NCBI RefSeq assembly: GCF_025766255.1
Contig: NW_026516752.1
Location: 124,001-188,000 of the forward strand
Source: Zychaea mexicana
Taxonomy: Eukaryota > Mucoromycota > Mucoromycetes > Mucorales > Lichtheimiaceae
Length of the DNA stretch: 64,000 nucleotides
Direction: 5' to 3'
Under the pieces are notes generated by a model. The model saw only the letters and a program-made list of their open reading frames with translations, ran no database searches and was not told the DNA's origin. Position 1 is the first letter of the stretch. The number at the start of each line of letters is the position of its first letter. Both the position numbers and the translations under genes were made by a program. Positions 33,968-46,604 of this stretch are shown piece after piece.

Positions 33968-35190
33968 GAGGCTCAATCCATAACAATTAATTTTACTCTA
34001 AAAAGTAAATTAATTTTAGTTAAGGATTTCACAGTCAAGCTAGCCTTCGTCCAGGTGTTCCTCGGCTAGAGAAGGGATTTACTCACTACTGTTGCGCCAC
34101 TTAGAGTGTTTTAAGCTTAATGGTTGAGAATAAACCCAGGGGTTAAGAATTTTATAGGGGTTGAGAAATTAATTTTTTAAACAAAAAACTAATTTCATAA
34201 TTTATTATAAATACTTAAAAATTATATTACTTATATAATTTTACCAAAAACATAAAACTAGGGTTTACCCCCCTAATGGCTCATTCCATTCACCACCATA
34301 TATAAAGTTACCCTTTGAGGGTTAAAAGCTTCCTTCGGGAGCTAACTTTATATATTATTCAAACTCAGGAGGCTCCTGATGAACAAAGGTGTATAGTATT
34401 GTTGGTACACCAACACCACATACCAACACCCCCACTCCTCTACATGGCCCTATCCTCACTACTGCTGTGGGACCATATAAATAATTAAAACATAAATATT
34501 TCTATTAGCTTATATTAGGATAAATATAATTATAAGGAAAATAAATTTTCTCTTATAATTTATATTTAAATAGGAAGCACCCCTATGGTGGTGTTGATGT
34601 AATGTTGACGCCCTACAATATTACCACCACCAGAGGCTCAATCCATAACAATTAATTTTACTCTAAATAGTAAATTAATTTTTAGTTAAGGATTTCACTA
34701 TCAAGCTAGCCTTTGTCCAGGTGTTCCTCGACTAGAGAAGGGATTTACTCACTACTGTTGCGCCACTTAGAGTGTTTTAAACTTAATGGTTGAGAATAAA
34801 CCTAGGGGTTAGGAATTATATAGGGGTTGAGAAATTATTTTTTTAAACAAAAAATTAATTTCATCTATTTATTAAAATCCTTCAGTTTTACGATTTATAA
34901 CTCATAAAAAAGGAAATGTTTTCAATCTCCTCCTCCTTTCTTTCCTTCACAGTCTCTTTACGCATTCGATATATCCATCTGTCCATAACGCTTTTTCGTC
35001 GCTATGGCGACCGTGTAACCATTACAGCATTGTCTTCTAGTATTCAAACGATCAAAATATGGCTTCACTGTTTACCTCTGACGTAGAATAAAGCTGTAAG
35101 CACAACAGAGTGTATAAATATTAAATGCTACACAAAACTTTTTCTCTCTCTCTTTATCATAAAACATTCATCTCCATATCAGTAAGCCAC

Positions 35191-35406
35191 ACAGAATTCT
35201 CTCCACACCCATCCGATGAAGAAATCTTGGCAAAAGTTGAGTAGTACAGGGCGATGTGTAAGGCTTACCCAGGTAAGATTAAGGAAGGCTTAATGGACGA
35301 CTACAAGTACTTATACTTATATCTAAGAGACGTCATGGATGAGATAGATGAAGCAATGGCAGAATTTCACGAAAACCAATGTACTTCAAAGCAAACCAAA
35401 AAGTAA
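35191..35406 (+). pseudogene. Passenger coding fragment in the Helitron
   Basis: Frame from about 35191 to TAA 35404-35406, read through one TAG at 35242: TEFSPHPSDEEILAKVE-stop-YRAM, then KIKEGLMDDYKYLYLYLRD, MDEIDEAMAEF and a basic Cys-containing tail. From the ATG at 35254 the last 50 codons are open. The even amphipathic charge pattern looks like real protein. It lies outside the Rep-helicase gene, so it may be a captured host gene piece. I do not recognise the source. Confidence 0.4.
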
Positions 35407-35984
35407 CTTTCTGTTGATACAATAAATAAACAGTCCAAAATCGTATATATTATATATTGTTTTAAGAAAACAAGCGATACAAGTGTATTTTGGATTTAGA
35501 GAGGTAGTGTTCGGAGGGGATAGAACAGACACACCATCACATATAATTTAAAGACAGCAGTAGCTGGTCGATTCGAAGTGCGGATGCTACTAAATGCCTG
35601 TCATACATGAACAATATCAAAAAGGAAGTTGACATTGTGCTGTTCTTTCTCTTACTCTTTTTCCTCAGCCATCTCTACTGCAGTACCTCTATTTACTTTG
35701 ACTTTATTACACATAATTTTACACAGTGTACAGTAATCTTTACTTTTGTAGGCATATATCATTGTTAGACACGCCATCTCAATCTTCTAATCCTGACATT
35801 TTGACTTGCTGACATGACCTTAAGCGTTGAGAATATAAGCAAAAAGTGCTTTTCAAAGAGAGTTTTGCTGCTGAGATCATAATAGTTATTGTGTGCAACA
35901 AAGAAACAAGAGCTGCACTGTATACTGCTCTTCTCTCTTCTCGCATTTCAAAGTCACTTCTAATCTTCACTTCAATCAACAAAT

Positions 35985-38900
35985 ATGTCAACTCCAATTT
36001 GCCCTTCATGCGGCTTGCCCGGCCATCAACGCATTTCGCACCGCAACTGTCTTCAAAATCCCGCTCAGTTGCAAATGCGTCAGCAAAATGAACATGAAGC
36101 TGGAATTGAAACCGAAGAATGCGTTCCTATGTGTTTAAGCTGTGGGCAAGAGGGTCATCATCGCTCCACCAACCGATTGTGCCCAAACAATCCTGCAAAC
36201 CAGGCTGCTCAAAACGTTAGTGACCATATCTATACCAGCTATACTTGCTATTCGTTGATATATAGTCATCGGCTGTCAGAAGCTTGAGCATTCAGTATAT
36301 CAATTAATGATCCTTTACTTCATGTAGATGCATAATATCGCCCGTGCTGTTGCAGCTGTGATTCCTCCCCAGCACTATTTTGGTCGCATGGACAGGGAAT
36401 GCTCTAATTGCCATACACGTCTTTGGATTCAAGAGCGCATCTCAAACTCTTCCCAAGTACGACCTGCATTTAGCCTATGCTGTGACCAAGGAAGTGTCCG
36501 ATTGCCACCCCTTTCCCCCACCCCTCCTGAAATTTCCCGTTTGTTGTGTGGCATAGATGAGGCCTCCACCCAATTCCGCACAAACATCCGCGCATACAAC
36601 AACTCCCTCAGTTTTACTTCGCTTGGTGTCCACATTAATCAGACAGTAGCCAACTCCATCGGTGGTGCGTACAACTTCCGCATCTACGGTAGTGTCCACC
36701 ATCGAATCGGGTCTATTTTGCCTGCCAACAATACAAAAAGGCCTGCTTTCGCGCAAATGTATGTTCATGACCCGTCGACCGAGCTACAAACCCGACAGTC
36801 TGTTACAAATGCTACGTTGATCAATGAAACGCTACAGACCTTGCAGGATATGATGCACCACATCAGCCCATTCGCGACATCATTTCGCAACATGGCTGAA
36901 ATTGCTCGCAATGAAGGCATGGCGGATGTGAGAATGGTTATCAGGGCTGAAGGGGTACCCGATGCTCGCCGCTACAACCGCCCCACTACTGGCGAAATCG
37001 GCATTTTGATCGTCGATGATAATGGTACGGATGTTGGCAATCGCGATATCGTTCTAAGAACGAGATCCAATCAGCTACAAAACATCAGTGAAATGCGTCG
37101 CTTTTATGATGCTATGCATTATGTTCTCCTTTTCCCCCAAGGTATACTTACAGAAAATAATTTTGTCCTGAGTTCCATCATGAGTTATTTCCATTGCATA
37201 TTAAGTGTTCGTAATAGGAGATGAAGGCTGGACGATTGAGGCTCGTACTGATGCTGGCAGCAAAATCACTGTTATGGATTGGTACAAGTTCCGGCTCATG
37301 ATACGCGGCAATGACAGTGATGCAAACAGATATGATCTTCATCGTTTCGGCAACCTGTATCAGCAATATATCACTGATGTTTATGCAAAGATGGAGTCCA
37401 ATCGTTTGAGCTTCATCCGCCGTAACCAAGACCGTTTGCGTTCGGACCTGTATCGCAATGTGGTAGACGCTGTGCATCTTGGAGACAATGATATGACCAG
37501 TGTTGGACGGCGCGTTATCCTGCCATCATCCTTCATTGGTTCCCCTCGGCATATGCAGCAGCTGTACCAAGACGCAATGAGTATTGTTCGTCGTTTCGGC
37601 AAACCGGACATATTCGTCACCTTTACTTGCAATCCTCGCTGGCCTGAGATTCAAGAAAATCTTCTTCCCGGTCAATCAGCATCTGATCGCCCTGATCTGT
37701 CAGCACGAGTTTTCAGATTGAAACTTAAGCAGCTTATGAACGATCTTACCAAGGATAAGATTCTGGGCACTGTTGTCGGACATGTCCATACAGTAGAGTT
37801 TCAGAAGCGTGGTCTCCCACATGCCTATATATTACTTATTCTTGCTGGAGAAGATAAGCCTACTAGCCCAGCCCACTGTGATGCAATTGTTTCTGCCCCC
37901 AACTTCCCGACAGCAATCATCCTACACGCGCGACAGTTGAACGGCATATGATGCATGTCCTTGCGGGCTTCTCAACCCACGCTCACTATGCATGGTCGAT
38001 GGTAGATGCTCGAAGCGCTACCCTAAACAGTTTTCTGACGAGACACAATGGAACGACGACGGTTACCCGCTTTATGTGAGACCTGATAATGGTGACTATG
38101 TTACTAAAAATCGCGTTAATCTCGACAATCGCTGGGTTGTACCGCACAACATATACCTTTGTGCCAAATATGATGCTCACATCAACGTTGAAATCTGCTC
38201 CTCCATACAGTCCATCAAATACATTTACAAATACGTTTATAAGGGCCACGATCGTGCATCTGCCGTAGTGTCACAGCGTCAAGTGACAAACAACAATGAT
38301 GATGATGGTCAACCAATAGACGAGATCCGCACCCACCTCGACGCCCGCTATGTCTCCGCTTCAGAGGGTTGCTGGTGTTTGTTTTCGTTCTCCCTTCACC
38401 AAGAATTTCCTGCGCACCAGCGTTTGGCCGTCCACTTTGTAGATGAACAAACTGTTTATTTCGATGAGGATGATACTCCGGGGAACGTAATCGAAGGCCG
38501 TGCGCATGAAACAACTTTGACAGCATGGTTTCAGTACATCCAAGAGAACCCAGACGACGCCATTGCCTCTGACCTTCTTTATGTCAATTTCCCGGAGCAC
38601 TTTGTATTTGTTCAGTGCACACGTCGCTGGAAAATACGTGAACGAGGTTTTAGTGGTACAATCGGTCGTGTCTATGTTGTTTCCCCCCGCGAAGTTGAGA
38701 AATTTCATCTTCGACTTTTGCTGTATCATGTTGCCGGTGCTACCAGCTTTGAACTTTTGCGGACAGTAGATGGTGTACCGATGCCATCATTCCAGGCAGC
38801 AGCACGAAGACGTGGCCTGTTGATGGGGCAAGAAGAATGGCATCAATGCCTTGATCAAGCTCAAATGTATCAACGCCCCCATGCTCTTCGTCAGCTATTC

Positions 38901-40743
38901 GCAGTCATTGTGGCTTTCTGTCAACCCGAAGATCCATATGATTTATGGCTTCGTCACCGCGATAGCATGGTTGAAGACTTTCTATACACAGCCCGCCAAG
39001 ATTTAAACGATCCAAATTTGCCCATCACGGTTGCCATTTATGACCAAGGCCTTTTGGATATTGAATTGGTGCTCTCTGGATTGTCAAGATCGCTTCTTGG
39101 ATTTGATGGGTTTGTGCTTCCAGCCAACCCAAACAATTATGCCAACAATGAGCCTTTGTTGATTCGTGAGCACCGTCGACTTGTGGAACGACTTGCCCTG
39201 ATGCCTGCTCCTCAACAAGAATTTAACGAGCATCAGCAATCTGTCTTTAATGCAGTCAATGCATCTTTACGCCAAGCGGCAAATCAGCCAAAGGTGCATT
39301 TTGTGGATGGCCCTGGTGGTACTGGAAAGACATATCTTTTCAATGCACTCCTCCAACATGTTCGTCGTGGCGGAGATATTGCGCTCGCTGTAGCTACAAG
39401 TGGTACTGCCGCTTTGTTACTCGATGGTGGACGAACTGCACACTCAACGTTCAAAATACCTTTAGAGGTCAACGAAACAACAGTGTGTAGCTTTACCCCA
39501 CGCTCCGATACCGCGCAGCTTATACGTTTGGCAAGATTGATCATCTGGGATGAAGCATCCATGATCAGTAAAAGCGTCATTGAGACTGTAAACAGGAGTA
39601 TCCAGGATCTCATGAGACATGACGATCCCGCGCTTGCCAATGTTCCGTTTGGTGGAAAGATCATGGTCTTTGGTGGTGACTTTCGCCAGGTATCCAACAT
39701 TGTATCCTCTCTTCTACTTTGCATGTTTTTTACCATTAAGCGGTAGTACTCACAGTAAAGTATATAGTAATAGGTCCTTCCAGTGATACCAAATGCGTCG
39801 CGCTCGCAGATCGTACAGCAGTGCTTAAATCGTTCATCCATTTGGCCCAGCGTCACCATCCACCACCTTGAAACCAACATGCGCGTCCAGCAAGCTGCCA
39901 ACACTAATGATGCAAATGAGCTTCGCGAGTTTGCTCAGTATTTACTTCGCATTGGTGATGGTGCTGAGCTGTTGGTGCCAACCACTGATGATAGAGTCCG
40001 GCTTCCAGAACGAATGCTCATGCCACGTTACAACACGTACGAGCTCATCGAAGCCATTTACGGCAGCCTTGACGCACCACACGTGGATCGCGATTACCTC
40101 ATCAGTCGCTCCATTCTAACTCCAAAAAATGTCGACGTTTCAGCAATCAACGATCTGATACTCAACCATTTCCCAGGCACTATCCACGAATTCCGAGTGC
40201 AGATACTGTGGATGATCCAGAGGATCAAATCACATACCCACCAGAGCTGCTCAGTTCCATGAATCAATCCGACCTCCCACCACACTTGCTAAAACTCAAA
40301 GTCGGTTGCCCAATTATGCTTTTGAGAAACTTGCACACCCAAAGTGGTCTCTGTAACGGGACACGGCTGATTGTACGCTCTTTTCAAAGATATGTACTTG
40401 AAGCTGAAATAGCCACTGGACCTCATGCTGGCAACATTGTCTTAATCCCTCGCATAACACTCACACCATCGCAAACACGCTCGCCCATTCTCTTCAAACG
40501 CACCCAATTCCCTGTTCGCCTGGCATTCGCTATGACCATCAATAAGGCACAGGGTAAAACTTTCAACACTGTCGGCCTCTACTTGCCTGAACCTCCGTTC
40601 ACGCATGGTCTACTCTATGTAGCCATGTCGCGCGTCCGCACCCCTTCATCCATCAGAATCATGTTAGATCCTGAGAACTCATGCATCGTAGGTCAGCAAG
40701 GCCAAAGCACAAGAAATGTTGTTTTTCACGAAGTTCTTCTATA
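35985..40743 (+). pseudogene. Helitron Rep-helicase (RepHel)
   Basis: Exons 35985-36215, 36328-37141, 37218-about 37905, about 37957-39689, and 39774-40743; introns of 112, 76 and 84 bp are GT-AG and in phase. Order: two zinc knuckles of spacing CX2CX4HX7C (residues 6-22 and about 50-66); a Helitron-like N-terminal domain; the Rep nuclease; and a PIF1 helicase with Walker A GPGGTGKT (about 39310), Walker B LIIWDEAS (about 39535) and GGDFRQ at 39673, ending with INKAQGKTFNTV and YVAMSRVRTP. In Rep the HUH motif reads KRGLPHAY, so the second His is Tyr. The tyrosine region IKYIYKYVYKG is present (38215). Frame changes near 37905, 37957 and 40196 confirm that it is dead. Confidence 0.93.
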
Positions 40744-40999
40744 ATTCTTTTTGTCACCTACTCTATTTTTACATCGCCCATTCTCTTTTTCTACATCGCC
40801 TATTCTCTTTTTTTATATTGCCTATTCTCTTTTTATCAATATCACTACATCATCTTTGTCAACACTTCTTTTCACATTGCATTCTAAACTAGAGATAGTT
40901 AAGTATCCAACTTTGACGACTTTCTATGATAGACTACTTCGCACTGCACAATGATCTTGCTTTTGTTTTTGAAAACAGACAATAAGCATCTAATACCAA

Positions 41000-41155
41000 A
41001 ACATTGATCCAACCTCGCTTAACAGGGGGGTTTGGGGGGCTTGCCCCCTACTTGGGGGTCAAGGGGGGAACCCCCTTGCGACGCGTTTCCGTTGAATGAC
41101 ACGGAGCGAAGCAGAGGGGCTCATTCATCCGAGCGAAGCGAGGAAGGACTGCTAG
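41000..41155. terminator. Helitron 3' hairpin region
   Basis: GC-rich inverted repeats GGGGGCTTGCCCCC and AAGGGGG-GAA-CCCCCTT, followed by two AGCGAAGC direct repeats, lie within 130 bp of the CTAG end. Helitrons need a 3' hairpin to stop rolling-circle transfer. Which of these stems serves is inference. Confidence 0.6.
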
Positions 41156-41246
41156 TGATTTATTATAAACACTTAAAAATTATATTACTTATAAATTTTT
41201 ACATGTTTATACTTTCATTAAAAACATAAAACTAAGGTTTACCCCC

Positions 41247-42775
41247 TACTTTGACCGTCATATTTGGGCACTTGACCAGCCTGAGTATGGTTATACAAGG
41301 GCAGCTCTGCCATAGAATAAAAAAATGGTCTTATATATTCTCTCCATCTCACATCATTCCCTAATTTCTTCTTACTGAACCTGAATTGCAATAGACTCAA
41401 CTATAGTAACAGCGTACAGGGCTCATGTATAGATAGTATACAGAAGGAAAGCTGATAATGGTAGACTAAACGGGTTCATATAGGTTGCTGCAAGCGTTAT
41501 ATATGTTGTGTTTTATTTAAGTAATAAAAAAAAGCTGTTAATTCTGAATATATTAGCATTGACATTAGGAGGAAAATGAGAAACAGAGATGAGGAGTTGC
41601 ATTGTGAGTCTTTCTCAATTTCAGTAATAGGAGGGATATTAAACATTAATATGTAAACTTGTTATATCTAATTATCCTCACATATAAAGATGGACCACCC
41701 CTGTCTATCATTATATCTCTATTTATTATAATCTAGAACATATCGTCACAAGCTCCTTATGGAGTATTAATTTATAATAATAAACTATATAGTAAACTAC
41801 TAATTTATTTATTATTCTTAATACTGTCAAGCGTTCTAAAAAAAATCTAACTTCATTGATTTTTTATTGAACTGGGCGTTGTCGTACTTCTTAGCCTGTG
41901 TTAAATTAATTATAAAAGGATATAACCCTTTAAAAGGTTTAAAAATGTTTATACAGAACCTAAACCTTTCAAGGAATAAAAAAAAATAAAAAAGAAATAT
42001 TTTAAACATTTTAAAAATAAAAAAATTATAATATAATTTTTTATTTTTCCTAAACATGTTTAAACAAGGATATGAATTTAATCAATAAAACCTTTTAAAG
42101 ATTTATAGTTAAGGATTAACTCCTATGTTGGATATAAAAGAACCTCTGTTTCTTTTATTATCCCCTGTTCCATAATAAACCTAAAGGTTCATTATAAACC
42201 TCAATAATTATTTATTTCTTTTTTTTCATTTTTTGTAATTCACTATTAATATTAATAAATCAAAGTTCTAACAAACTAATGTCTGTTGAACATTTAATTA
42301 TTAATGGTTAGCTCCCAAGATGGGAGATCCAGTATATTCTTCAATGTCTACTTGGCAAAGTGGGGAAGAATCAGGTAGTGAAAAAGTACCTGATTCCTTC
42401 AACCATATAAGCTGGGGATTATGCATATACAGCTATTTTTAATGGCGATAGTGGGGTTGCAATATGCAGTCAGTATGCACAGTAGCGATATGTAATGGAT
42501 AAATAAATAACGATCAATATAGATTGATTAAAAAATTGAAGCGACGATACTGCATGCATTGTTTTATTTTAGAAAAACGTAATCGTATTGTATAGGTAGA
42601 AAAGGATTATTTATTTGATAATTTTCAGCTACAGCAATAATGACAACAGTACTATTTAAAAATATACGGTAGAAGTATTATAGAAAGGGGAGCAGAGGTG
42701 TAAAACGACAACAGTAGTACTATGTAGCTGCATAATAGGGTGCATAGGGAAAGGAACACGGCCGCATGGTAATGC
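41247..42775. other. AT-rich DNA with a decayed copy of the TRIM-like B repeat
   Basis: No gene. Within it, 41910-42128 resembles the terminal repeat of element B (ATATAACCCTTTAAAAGGTTT, then TTTTTCCTAAACATGTTTAA, then GTTAAGGATTAAC). It is therefore an old partial or solo copy. Confidence 0.6.
41910..42128 (+). repeat. Partial TRIM-like B terminal repeat
   Basis: Matches the second half of the 404-406 bp repeats at 46683-47086 and 47416-47821, with several point differences and a shorter poly-A/T centre. There is no partner repeat nearby, so it is either a solo repeat or a truncated insertion. Confidence 0.7.
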
Positions 42776-43863
42776 CAAGTTCCTTATTCTGCCCCGACTT
42801 TAACTTTGGGCCCCCCCCAGTTTTCAATTTTTTTTGAAAGTCAGATAGGTGAAGGGTAGCAGGCACAGAATAAAGGGACTTGGAGAAAAAATTGAGTACA
42901 GCAGTATATGTTTTGTCAGCGATCAAAAAAAAGCATTGTAACTACATGGTCTGCCATTCATCTTGAGACAAGGTAATTATGAAAGTGCATCTGTAAATCG
43001 TAAAGCTCATTGAGAACGGGGAGCAGTAGTAAATAGCACAGGGAGAGCAATTACGATTTGCGGCAGAAATAAGCATCTGCACTTTTTTACTAATGCTCAC
43101 TGTCAGGCCTGCTCAAATCAATTCTAATAGACACAACTGTAACAGCGATTCGAGATGAAGTTGGATTCAACACGTAATTATAATATATGCGGTGAGATGG
43201 AGGTAAGAACAAACGTATATATTGGATATACATAGGTGTGTGCACGCGTGTGTGTTTGTTGGTATAGCATTGTGGTAAAAACGAAGGCCTTTATTGTCTT
43301 TGCTCTTGCTCCAAACGCACACGAGCATTTGGCCGATTCCTTTTACCATCGACGTCGATGCTTCTACCATTCAATAATCCAAACGTCAATGGCCCTTGAT
43401 GAACGACGAAAAACATACAAGAACTTGTTACGGCGTGTTGGTACTTGATGCGCAAATACTTTTACAATACTCGTTTCCATACCTCGCGTATAAACACACA
43501 CAATGTCCAACCTATTTGGAATTCGCCATCTCAAGGAATGGTCAAGGCTTATTTATTGTAATCTACAATGCTGATGGTAAGTACTGGAAGTGTTTTCTAA
43601 GTGTTTATAATTATAAAGGGTGCACAAGTGTCTAATATTACTACTGTTCCTTGCTCTATCATACCGCCTCTTTCATTTCAGCAACCAGCAAAGATATCGG
43701 TGCAGCTAATGGGTACGCAGATCTTATGAAAGAATAGGTGGGATGCACATCCATTATGCTATTAAGCGGTCTATGTTATGTTACATACTGCACTTATTTT
43801 ATAGCCCCGGAAACGTGCTCCCTCAAAGGATAGTATCAGTGGTTGGATATAGGAGGGATAAAA
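42776..43863 (+). repeat. MULE-1 left long terminal inverted repeat
   Basis: 1088 bp, inverted copy of 46605-48832 minus the inserted element. A small spliced open frame lies inside it. Confidence 0.88.
43399..43737 (+). CDS. Small spliced ORF inside the MULE-1 left inverted repeat
   Basis: Possible gene join(43399..43576,43682..43737), 76 aa. Start ATG; 105-bp intron with GTAAGT donor and a pyrimidine-rich TTTCATTTCAG acceptor; open to TAG. The sequence has alternating hydrophobic and polar residues (YGVLVLDAQILLQYSF, LFIVIYNADA) and no known motif. The equivalent position in the right arm has lost one base near 48087 and is frameshifted. It could be a real element gene, a captured fragment, or chance. 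Confidence 0.35.
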
Positions 43864-44000
43864 GAAAAGAGTGGGATTGTCTTTCATCGTTTGTATTGTA
43901 AGTACTTTATGAAAGCAATAATAGGTGATACTTTATATAGTTGGCTGATAATTTATACGATATATTTATAGATAATAAGATGAAATAAAGGAAATGGTGA

Positions 44001-46152
44001 TCAAGAATTGTTTTGGCGGTGGAAGTTGGCATTGGATGGTAGGGATAGGATGTTGTTCAGATCGGTTTTGACGCTCGATGCATCTTCAGCAAGTTTAGTC
44101 ATTCGGGCCATTACAGCATCAACAGAATCAGCTTCTTGCCCATCGTGAACAGTGGATTTCTCCAGAAGGCGCCTTATTGCTGTTGTTTCCTGTGATATCT
44201 GTTGGTAAATGTCCTTGAGCTTATCCATTGGCGTTGGAAGACGTTGACCTTGGTGCGGCTGTGCTTGGGACGTTGATCCAGTGGCATGCTCGATCCAATG
44301 TTGGTGGGTGGCCATAGATGGACGTACAGTGACGGTTTTTACATGCTGTTCTACCAAGAACATGTGCTTACAAGGGAGCAACGATCTATCAAACTTTGGA
44401 CACGAGCAAGAAATGAGTTGGCTATTACGTGAAATGACCTATTACAATAGATAGTATATAAAGTAAGTAATAGGAATAAGAAATGAAACATGGAAATGAC
44501 TATATGAGAAATCGATTTACATTGTCAGTAGTGCTGCTGTCAACAAAGGATTGAACTGTATACTTCGTTGCAGACACCACATGGACTTTTGATGGGAGCT
44601 CTGCACGATTCACTTTTTCGGCTTCTTGTTCTTCTTTACGCATAGCGTGCTCATAAGGACCCATTTTGCCAACGTTCGCGAGTAGCCGTTTTACCTCCTT
44701 AAGGATATCAAACGCCACATCAGAAGAAAGAATTTCAAGCAAAACATCAAGTCGATGCAAGCGTTTGCGTTTCAAATATTCTGTCTTCAACTGATTATGC
44801 CAGGTTTCGACGTAGTTATTCGTTTGCATATTGGTGTATACTGTTGGCTGAAAGCACGCCGCCCAACGCTGATATCCACTGCCACCTAGACTGTCAACCC
44901 ATTCGCGTACGAAATACACATGGAAGGATGGCTGCGTTTTCTCCATTTCACTAAGGAATGACTGGAAAATCGACGTAAATTTCTCCTTATCTTTTTCGTA
45001 CATGATTTCATCCAAACGACCACGGATATATTCTCTGGCTTGCACAATCGTACGACCTCTCATGCCAACAACCTTGGATTGAACATTTTTATTCCACGCG
45101 CGCTTAACATGCCATAGGCAATGTTGAATCGTTGATTGCGCCCAAACTGATTTGATGGCGTTGTCTTCGGCGAAATCACGATCGATCGTAAAGCGAGTAG
45201 GATCAAGTCCGAGAGAAGCCAATGACTGGAACCAACTGATCAGAGGAGTCGATGACTTATCAGTGGTCAGCAAGTATGAAACAGGAACGCCACAGCCAAC
45301 TACAGGGTGACGAATAACCATCGTGTATAGGACACATTCAGGATATTGGGAGACGTCATGGGTTGCATCCAAACAGATAAACCTTCCAGAGGTACCCAAC
45401 AAAAGTTCTTTTTGCCATGGAGCAACAAATCCGAAAGCAAAGTGCTCTTTCGAAAGCTGTTGGCTAGGAGTTCCGGCATTTGTTGTGTAGCTAGGATTAG
45501 CACCGATCCAAACATGATAGCCTTGGGAGCGGAAATCATTGAGCCATGCTTCAACTGAAGCAAAATCATCTTCAGCTTTCGAGTACAATTCCTGCCGATA
45601 TCTATAATATATATTATTGACATCAATAGTATTGATGTGTGCTGCACGGCTGCTGCTCGGCAATGCTTGATATTCATGCTGCAGGTACATTCTGATATCA
45701 CGAACGTTATATCCTTTGCGCAATTCTTCCAAGATTCGTTGGTTGACCTCTGGTGTATTTCGCAGGTATTGTATATCTTCAACGCTACTGGGTGTATGGC
45801 CAGTATGGTCACCAGTATACTCAAAATGAGCATAGCTAGGATCATCAGCATAGCAAGCGACCTTAAGCTTAGCTGTGCATCCAACTTGCTTGCTTTTTTT
45901 CTGAACTGGACGTCGTTTAACACCATCTACATCGTAGTTCTCTTGATCGAGTTCCACAGTACTGGAGCTCAGAGTTGCACGATGGCAGCGGTAACAGATC
46001 GTCCAAAGCTTCATCACCTTGCGCTGTCGTTTTGGCTCATGAACGCCTACTGCATCATGTGTAAACATTTGTGCTAAATTTTCTATTTTATGCGTGTCCA
46101 TATTAACCTTCGCCTGCCGCTTCTGCTTTCTTCTGCTTCTTCGCTTCCTCAT
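44001..46152 (-). CDS. MULE transposase with SWIM finger (MULE-1)
   Basis: complement(join(44001..44438,44521..46152)), 689 aa; the 82-bp GT-AG intron is in phase and there are no internal stops. Order: a basic N-terminus; a C...C...H-x-G-H zinc region (about 92-119) of the WRKY-GCM1/FLYWCH type that binds element ends; a MULE DDE core with D262 (FICLDATHD), D324 (FTIDRD) and E449 (NNYVETWH); a SWIM finger C555/C557/C567/H569; and a C-terminal helical tail. The start is uncertain. An alternative uses ATG 46345 and an extra intron 46074-46191, giving 714 aa with a Thr-rich N-terminus. Family assignment is firm. The frame is intact, so it may be active. Confidence 0.88.
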
Positions 46153-46604
46153 CCTCGCGGGACCACTTGTCTTTGTACACCCAGCATTCACCAGTTTCCT
46201 GTGGTTGCTGCTTTAAGCGTTGCTCCCACACAAGACAGGCAACTTTTTCAGGGCGCGCCTGGGCAAGGTTGGCCGAGATCAAAACTAGGAGGGTAGTAGT
46301 AGTACTAGTAGGAGTAATAGTTGAAGCGTTTGGGATGTTGCTCATGTTTGAGATTTCGAGATGTAGGTATGAGATTAGGGATCAGGAACAAGAAACGTGT
46401 ACAACATTGTCAGTATTGCCTTTTTAATAATCTGACATAACAATTGATTCCACAATACCACATATTCGATGAAAAACCTTTTTTTTTGTCATGTCAATGC
46501 TATATCTAAAACACTTTAAATAAAGGTGCCCAATCACTGCATCATTGTATATTTCTTCATGTACTATCAATTATTTATTAAATGCGACTACTGTATACCG
46601 TTTA

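Larger units (their letters stand above)
34864..41155 (+). mobile_element. Helitron
   Basis: 6292-bp element inserted in the second terminal repeat of TRIM-like element A. It starts TC (TCTATTTATT) and ends CTAG. It lies between A (34863) and T (41156), the A/T target typical of Helitrons, with no duplication. The intact sister repeat at about 34183-34215 reads straight through the junction, fixing both ends. The last 170 bp hold G/C hairpins (GGGGGCTTGCCCCC; AAGGGGGGAACCCCCTT) and CCGT...ACGG. It encodes a broken Rep-helicase. Confidence 0.93.
33968..41246. mobile_element. TRIM-like direct-repeat element A, split by a Helitron
   Basis: Two direct repeats, 33968-34273 and 34633-34863 plus 41156-41246, flank a 359-bp interior. 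Repeats start GAGGCTCAATCC and end TTTACCCCC. The interior has an inverted pair ATATAAAGTTA / TAACTTTATAT and a block CACCCCTATGGTGGTGTTGA. That interior is recognisably the same as in element B (46683-47821), although the terminal repeats of A and B differ over most of their length. There is no coding capacity. This architecture is that of a terminal-repeat element in miniature; a retroviral origin is not proven because the ends are not TG...CA. Confidence 0.75.

Noticed and set aside
41025..41090. G-quadruplex or GC-rich promoter
   Set aside because: The G and C runs pair as hairpins near the Helitron 3' end, which explains them better.
44001..46596. Second gene antisense to the MULE-1 transposase
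   Set aside because: Plus-strand frames there are mirror images of the transposase coding strand and have no motifs.
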